A DNA stretch of 64,000 bases, from assembly GCA_023512835.1 (NCBI GenBank), contig CM042090.1:18258356-18322355 (forward strand), read 5' to 3'. Below are positions 57,701 to 64,000 of the stretch, piece by piece. Below the pieces are notes generated by a model, which made no database searches, had not been told where the DNA came from, and saw only the letters and a program-made list of their open reading frames with translations. The number at the start of each line of letters is the position of its first letter. Position 1 is the first letter of the stretch. The position numbers and the translations under genes were made by a program. Origin of the DNA: Taxillus chinensis. Its lineage: Eukaryota > Streptophyta > Magnoliopsida > Santalales > Loranthaceae.

Positions 57701-60700
57701 TTTCGGGATCACTCGATGGTGTAATCGCCAGGTGCAGGATCGATGTTCGTTGCCTGTCTTTATATACGTTAATCTGCTAGCTAGTTTGATGATGTTAATG
57801 TTTTCTGTCCAAAATTTAGTAATCTGGTTTGAATTCTCTCTGGTCTGTCCATAATATTGTTTCCTGGTCTGTTATGTTTTGAGTCGCCGGATCTGTAGGT
57901 CGAAGAGAGGCGGCGTCTATCTCCTTTTCTTCTTCAATTCTATCTCCCTTCCTCTCTCCTATACCTATCAAACATAATAATATTTTAATTTATACATAAT
58001 AAATGGGTGCTCATTTTAAGGATAAAAACTTGTTTCATTTTATTTTTTATGAAGAGGTACATGACTTCGTGTATGTATATATGTATATACATGAAGATGA
58101 ACGAACATGCTGGGCGCCATAAAAACTTTTTTTATGGGCGTGGTCCCCATCGTGGTGCGCCTCCTCGACTCGATTAGTTACACGCATATGAACGAACATG
58201 CTGTGGTGGCCATTGTGTGACTATCAGTTGTTAACAACACCAAGCACACATTGGTATACCATAAAATTAATATTTATGGTAGAAGATGACGGAAAATTGC
58301 TAAAAAATAATAATAATAACCATTCTTCTGCTCTTAAAAAATTATTATTAAAAAAAGTTAAAATTCTTATAAATTAAATATAATAAATATTTAATAAATT
58401 AAAAAATAAAATTATTCTTATTTAAAATTTTTAATCTTATCACTTTTTCTTTTGATTTTTAAATATAATTATTGTTCGTGTCAAAACTCAAAAGCCATAC
58501 CGTAATACTTATTTCTAAAAAGCAAAAAAAAAAAAACCGCAGGTTTGCATTGATAGGCCTCGCGCGCGCGCCCGGCAAACCCCCCCCCCCCCCCCCCCCC
58601 AAAAAAACCGTTTATCTAACCTCTTATTGATTATTTAAGGTATAAAATAATAATAAGAAATAGTTTTTAATAAAATAAAAAGTAAAGTAAAAAGTATTCC
58701 TATAGTTGTTAAAAAACAAAGTTGTAATAAAGATATTGATAAAATTTTCAATTTATATGTTTTCTTACACATTCACACGAGTCATCTAATATTTTTTCCT
58801 ATATTTATAATTATATATTACTTTTTATTTCCTTATATAAATATATATAAGATTTCTTAAATTAACATCTATATCATTAAAATAAAATTTTATATTATTT
58901 TTTATTTAATATTAAATTTTTATAATTTAATATTAAATAAAATTAAATATTAAAAATATAGAGATGTGAAAGAAAATTTTTATATATAATTTAATAATTA
59001 TAACGAGTAAATTATATTTTAAATATATTAAAAATATTAAACAAATCTCATTCTTTATTAAAAATATAAAAAAATTATAACTATAATATAATAATGTTTA
59101 TTCTTTATAATATTTTATTAAATATAATAAGAGAATGATTTTATAACTTTATTAAAAATATAAAAAAAAACTTTTAATGCTTTTGCTTTGGTTGTTTCTA
59201 ACCTCGTCCTATTTGGCTGATACCAAACCATGGGAAGACATGAAATTCCTGATTGCAAAACAACTTTGCGACCATCTATATGACGTAACAGCACAAACGT
59301 TTTATCTCCGTCACTGTCAGTATTGATATAACTGTTTCAGCAAATGAGCTTATCTTAATTATACCACCCATAGTGCACCAGTAATTTGATACTAATACGC
59401 CCTATTTATCATATGAAATTATCTGTTCACCTTACATATATCATGGTGGTGTGGCTTCAAATGGTTCTCCATTGGGTCCGAGTTTAAAAGACCCTGCCCG
59501 TACACGCAGCCAAAAATTATGATGTCTGCTTGGGGGCAGTGGGAACGAGGAGGCCAGATGTTGAAGGTTCTAGGAACGCAAGTAACGAATTTCATGTAGC
59601 CTTTTTGGCAAAAGTGCCTCGGGCGTGTTGTCTATTAGTTGTTGGGCACCATCTAACAGTAACATAGGGATGGGCTAAAGTGCTAAACTGATCAAAGACT
59701 CGTGCAAGCAAGACGCGGCAATGAGCTGAATTTATGGCTTTATGGAAGCACAAACTTTAAGTTTGACAACTGAGAGACACTGTATGCTCAAAAGTTTGTG
59801 AGAAATATGCGCACATATTATAATAATAGCGACACTCACTTTATATTATTAGATTATTTGCTGGTTTAGAGATAGGAGTCACCTGAGTCCAATCCAATGT
59901 GTTTTTTTTCTTAAATTTTAAATAATAATAATATTTGTCCTATTACGACACAAAAGAAACAAGAAATGACATGCTAAACTCATAATCATAAAGTCGGCCA
60001 ACTATGGCTTCAACTTAAAAATAAATAATTTAGAACGATCTGTCATCACTACCACTAAAATTCTTATAATAATAAAATTCAGCATGACTATAGATTTTTT
60101 TTCTCCAGCCTTTTTAGAAATTGACCAATCAGGGAAAATTTTACAATGCACTACGTCCCATTTCGACCGACCCAACGAGATTTAAATCATGCACGCATAT
60201 TACATATATACATACGTACACACATATATATGTATATATATAACTCGATCGTTACATTTACATCACAATGAATGAATGAGTGACCATATATCTATCTCAT
60301 ACACTGGAGTGACCTTATCGGAGGCCTCATCGATTGCTCATTGTTAATTAATAGTTGATTAATAATAATTAATTAGTTGATTTTTATTTTTTATTACTCA
60401 TATTTGCTTTGCGTGTGAAAAAAATATTTTGTGCAATGACTTCTCATATATTATTGTGAAAATGTGTTTGATTGAACGGTTAAATTTTTTATTTATTTAT
60501 CTGATAATTTGATATATTATTACATCATTATGGTTATTCACTAGTTACACAATTCCAATTATATGTAGTATTACTTGTACGATAAATGATATGTACAACC
60601 GACTTAAGATATGGTCGTGAAAACATAACTGATGTGAATGAACGTAACTTTTTTATATTTTTTTTGTTTATCTTTCGATAATATATGTACTGTTAATGAT

Positions 60701-61540
60701 ACTTTTATACATATTGGACTTTTAGGTTATGCTGAGCAAAACGCGAAAAATATTTAAGAAAAAACATATGAAAAAGGTGTAAAAAACATCTGGAGAGAAA
60801 AAATGTGAAATTTTATTTCTACTTAAGTTAATTGGTTAGAAAAGAAAAAAGATGAAAAAGGAAAATGATTTTTTTGATATTTATTATCAAATTTATTATT
60901 TTATTATTTCATGTGATTGATGAGTTGCTTTGTTTTAAGGATAATATGGAAATTGTAGTTGTATTGTGCATTTTCTGTTGCTTTTTTCGAATGATTTGTT
61001 ATGAAAAATATTTTACGCTTACCCATATTTTTTGTACTTACTATTGCTTTTCCATTTCACCCAAGTAGAAAAGGAAAAAAAAAATTAATATCTTTCTTTT
61101 GCATCAGCCGATTTTTCACATTTTTTCTATATTAACCAAGCACTGTGCTAAACAAGTTGGCTCCCTATAATATGAATTTCACATGTGATGATGTAAGTGG
61201 AAGTGGTGCCAACTGGTTTAGTTTGTTTTTTGTTTTCGTTTTAGAAAGTAATAGGTATTTTCAGGTATAAAAATTTTAAAACTAAAAATAATAAAGGAAT
61301 TATTTTTAATTTAGAAGACCCTTAAACCGATAAATATTATTTAGTTATTTTTAACTTAAAAAAAAAACCTCCAATCAAACATATGAAACGGTATCGTTTC
61401 TTTCAGACCTAAGAGTCCAAATTGCCTTGCTGGCTGCGTGTCAGTGTGTGGCCGGAGTGGCGAGGGTAGGCCTGAGGGGGGGCACGTGGGTTGCGGTGGG
61501 ACGTGGGCCATGAGTTCTCCCCTTCCACTCACCTCAAGAG
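54730..61540. other. Gene-poor AT-rich region
   Basis: No gene recognised on either strand; frames are short and lack family motifs. Contains (AT)n runs (about 55058-55076 and 55838-55852), a GCGC run with a following C homopolymer (58561-58600), and several slightly GC-richer patches (56450-56540, 57420-57740) with no identifiable content. Confidence 0.5.
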
Positions 61541-61547
61541 TCAAGAC

Positions 61548-61596
61548 GCAACAGGCAACAGGCAACAGGCAACAGGCAACAGGCAACAGGCAATAG
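61548..61596. repeat. Heptanucleotide minisatellite (GCAACAG)n
   Basis: About six to seven tandem copies of GCAACAG, the last imperfect (GCAATAG). Confidence 0.95.
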
Positions 61597-63633
61597 GAAA
61601 CAGCACAGCACCCGTCAATTCAATTTGCCACGACTCTCGATGAGGAAGGAGGGAGGAGGGAGGCAGCAGGAGGCTTCGGGGACACAGGGCACCGCCACGC
61701 CCAGAAAACATATTACATACGTACTGACGTGACGAGCGCGTTGGTTGGACCAGGCCAAAAGCCGATCACGGCTCATGCTGATTTGCTTCTGGTTGCCATG
61801 CCACCTATTTTTCTTCTGCTACACTGCCAGCATATTCCAATTAAACAGACCCCAAAAGGTCCACGAAAGGTACGCATATCTGCCTAGCTACTAGTAGCTA
61901 GCCAGAATGCTGGAGCCATATGATAGCCAACAAACACTAAAAAGGAATGTTTCAGTCCCTTGGAACTTTGGAACTGACAACATATATACCACAAATGATG
62001 CAGGAAATTGAACTCCTATAGCCATCGCCCGGAACACAGCCTTGATAGGCCTTTGACTTTAAAATTTTTATTCACAACCCCTATTTAGAAACTGGGTATA
62101 CATGCATAATAATCATAATAATAATCACATATAGTTGTTGTTTCTTTCTCCCTCTTTTTATAAAAAATATATATTATTTTATTATTTATTTTTTTAAAAA
62201 AAAGCAGGTATTTGCTGGTCGCTAGTATTCCTTTATTTGCAATTTTGATTTTTATTGAGGTATGTAATTGATATTTGTATCCAAACACGAACACGCTTTG
62301 CATGCCCAATAAATTCCAGCTCATTAATAGCGTGGGGTGTGACTTTACAGATTTCTAATGCTCCCAGGGAACAAAAACGTAGAATTTAGAGGTGGTCGTT
62401 GAATTCTATGTCCCATATGCTCTTATCTATCTCACATATTATATATATGGTTTAAAAGAAATGTGGAAACGGGCACATCAGATTCAGATTCAGATCAGCA
62501 ACAACAACGTACACACACATGTAGATGGATGGGGATCGATCGAGTCGGGTTTCTATATTTGTGGAAACATGGTATCTCCAAATTCAACACCCCAACCCCG
62601 TGGTTTACTCTACATGCCCAAAACATCTCGAGTCAGAGGCGCACAAGATAAGCTGAGAAGACTCAATTCAAAAACGTCCGGCCCACCCCCACACCACCTC
62701 AGAACAGACATGAGACATTTAAACAAACGCCTAAAGGCGTGCATTATCTCAAAGCATCTGCGAGCAGTGGCTTTGCTTTGCTTTGACGATATCAATGTGG
62801 AAACAATTATTGCAGGCAGACAGGCAGGCAGGTGACGCACGCTGGTCGCTGGCTGTGGCTGGCTGCCTCGCTGCATATGTTTCCAATTTCCATATTCTAT
62901 CCTCCCAACCAAACCAACCAATAGAATATACCCATTGCGTTCAAATTGCACTGGATATTGAATTTATTGCCATCGGCAGTCCAGAGTGGCGGGCGGGCGG
63001 GCGGACGGGCGGGCGGGCGGGCTCACTCATTTAGACTTCCAACACTAGATATAGCTTATCTGCGAGTTCAACGTGAAATGTGTTGATTACACATGCGCAT
63101 CTAAATACGGTTGCATCAAACAAAAATCAAGAAATTTAAAAACGTATTCAAATTTAGTCCGATGGCTAAAATTAATACTCACTATTTTTTTTAATATTAT
63201 ATATATTGAAAAAATATAATTAGATCCCACTACGGGGTTCAAAAATCAATGAATTATATAATAATGCTTCTATAACTTTTGCGATGGGAACTAAATTTGA
63301 ATATTCGAATTAAAATTGATGTTATTTTATATAAAACTCAAACTGTAGAATATATGTGTGTGTATATATATATAATAAATAAAGCTTGATAGTATTTTGG
63401 TAAAAGAATAGGACAAAATAATGAGTCACAAAACCACTATTGTATGGGGGACCGACTATATGGTAACTTTATGATTCATAGGTGGAAATTTGACTGAGCC
63501 CAAAATAAGATGCAATTAATCAAAGTTTTTAGAGAGGGCGAGATGCATCTAATTCTTTTAAACAAAAATAAAAATTACGTACATGTCATTGATCCGATCG
63601 TGTTACATTGTTAGTTTGTTGCCAGAATTAACC

Positions 63634-63702
<69 letters not shown>

Positions 63703-64000
63703 TCAACTATCCGATATTACATGCATGTCGTCGCGCGTGTTACATGAAGTGTCCATATCTTTTCGGTGTGATAAAAAATAGACTGCTATATATATGTCCA
63801 TTTTGGGAAGGAAGCTTTGTCTTTAGAAACAAAGAGCGTTTCAAACACGTTCTCCGATTCTTTGTTTGACATGGAAGGAGATTTAATTTCAAAAAAATTG
63901 TGCTAACGTATAGGTGCATGGACACAGATTCAGGTACGTAGCGAATATAAAATTCAACGATTTAGGCCTCATCAGAAATAAAATTGGAACATTAAATACG
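61597..64000. other. Intergenic with simple repeats
   Basis: Contains a CAGG run (62815-62831), a GGGC run (62990-63020) and a (TA)n run of about 60 bp (63640-63700). A 147-codon frame at 62392-62835 is low in coding character and resembles nothing known. No gene called. Confidence 0.45.
63640..63700. repeat. (TA)n microsatellite
   Basis: About 30 uninterrupted TA dinucleotides. Confidence 0.95.

Noticed and set aside
61548..61596. CRISPR-like array or telomere repeat
   Set aside because: Units are contiguous with no spacers, and the unit is not TTTAGGG; this is a plain minisatellite.
62392..62835. 147-codon plus-strand frame
   Set aside because: Begins in AT-rich intergenic sequence, has no recognisable domain, and has overlapping frames of equal length on the other strand.

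Overview
The window is nuclear DNA from a flowering plant. The protein-coding genes are spliced with GT-AG introns, several are plant-specific families (RAV-type AP2/B3 factors, EPF-like peptide, ACC synthase, DUF1005), and the spaces between them are AT-rich, with microsatellites, small inverted-repeat transposons and a decayed LINE. Some genes are strongly GC-rich at third codon positions (ACC synthase exon 4, DUF1005, RAV), while others are AT-rich (xylulokinase, KH protein, ERG28). This split is typical of monocots, but I cannot fix the species.

Layout. 1-5.9 kb: an intact 11-exon xylulokinase gene (minus strand), flanked by two copies of a ~340-bp direct repeat, with a broken alpha-tubulin fragment beyond its 3' end. 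7.5-8.6 kb: RAV copy 1 (plus). 9.9-16.8 kb: a five-KH-domain RNA-binding protein (plus) with a LINE relic in its last intron. 16.8-21.6 kb: mostly non-coding, with one unrecognised relic. 22.1-23.2 kb: RAV copy 2 (minus), in an inverted duplication with copy 1. 23.6-24.4 kb: a duplicated leader block followed by a broken inositol-tetrakisphosphate 1-kinase fragment. 24.4-28.9 kb: non-coding, with a MITE. 28.9-34.4 kb: DUF1005 and ERG28, neighbours on the plus strand. 35.0-35.8 kb: a single-pass acidic membrane protein (minus). 40.3-42.4 kb: ACC synthase A (plus). 42.9-43.4 kb: a broken type II peroxiredoxin. 47.3-47.9 kb: an EPF-like secreted peptide (minus). 52.1-54.6 kb: ACC synthase B (minus), inverted relative to A. 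54.7-64 kb: no gene recognised.

The main theme is local duplication. There are two inverted gene pairs (RAV and ACC synthase), a probable tandem xylulokinase array, and several gene fragments. In the ACC synthase pair the last exon is nearly identical between copies (7 differences in about 282 residues), whereas exons 1-3 differ at 15-23% of residues; this is a strong sign of gene conversion. No known or new multi-gene defence or biosynthetic system is evident. Three or four long G/T homopolymer tracts are more likely assembly artefacts than biology.
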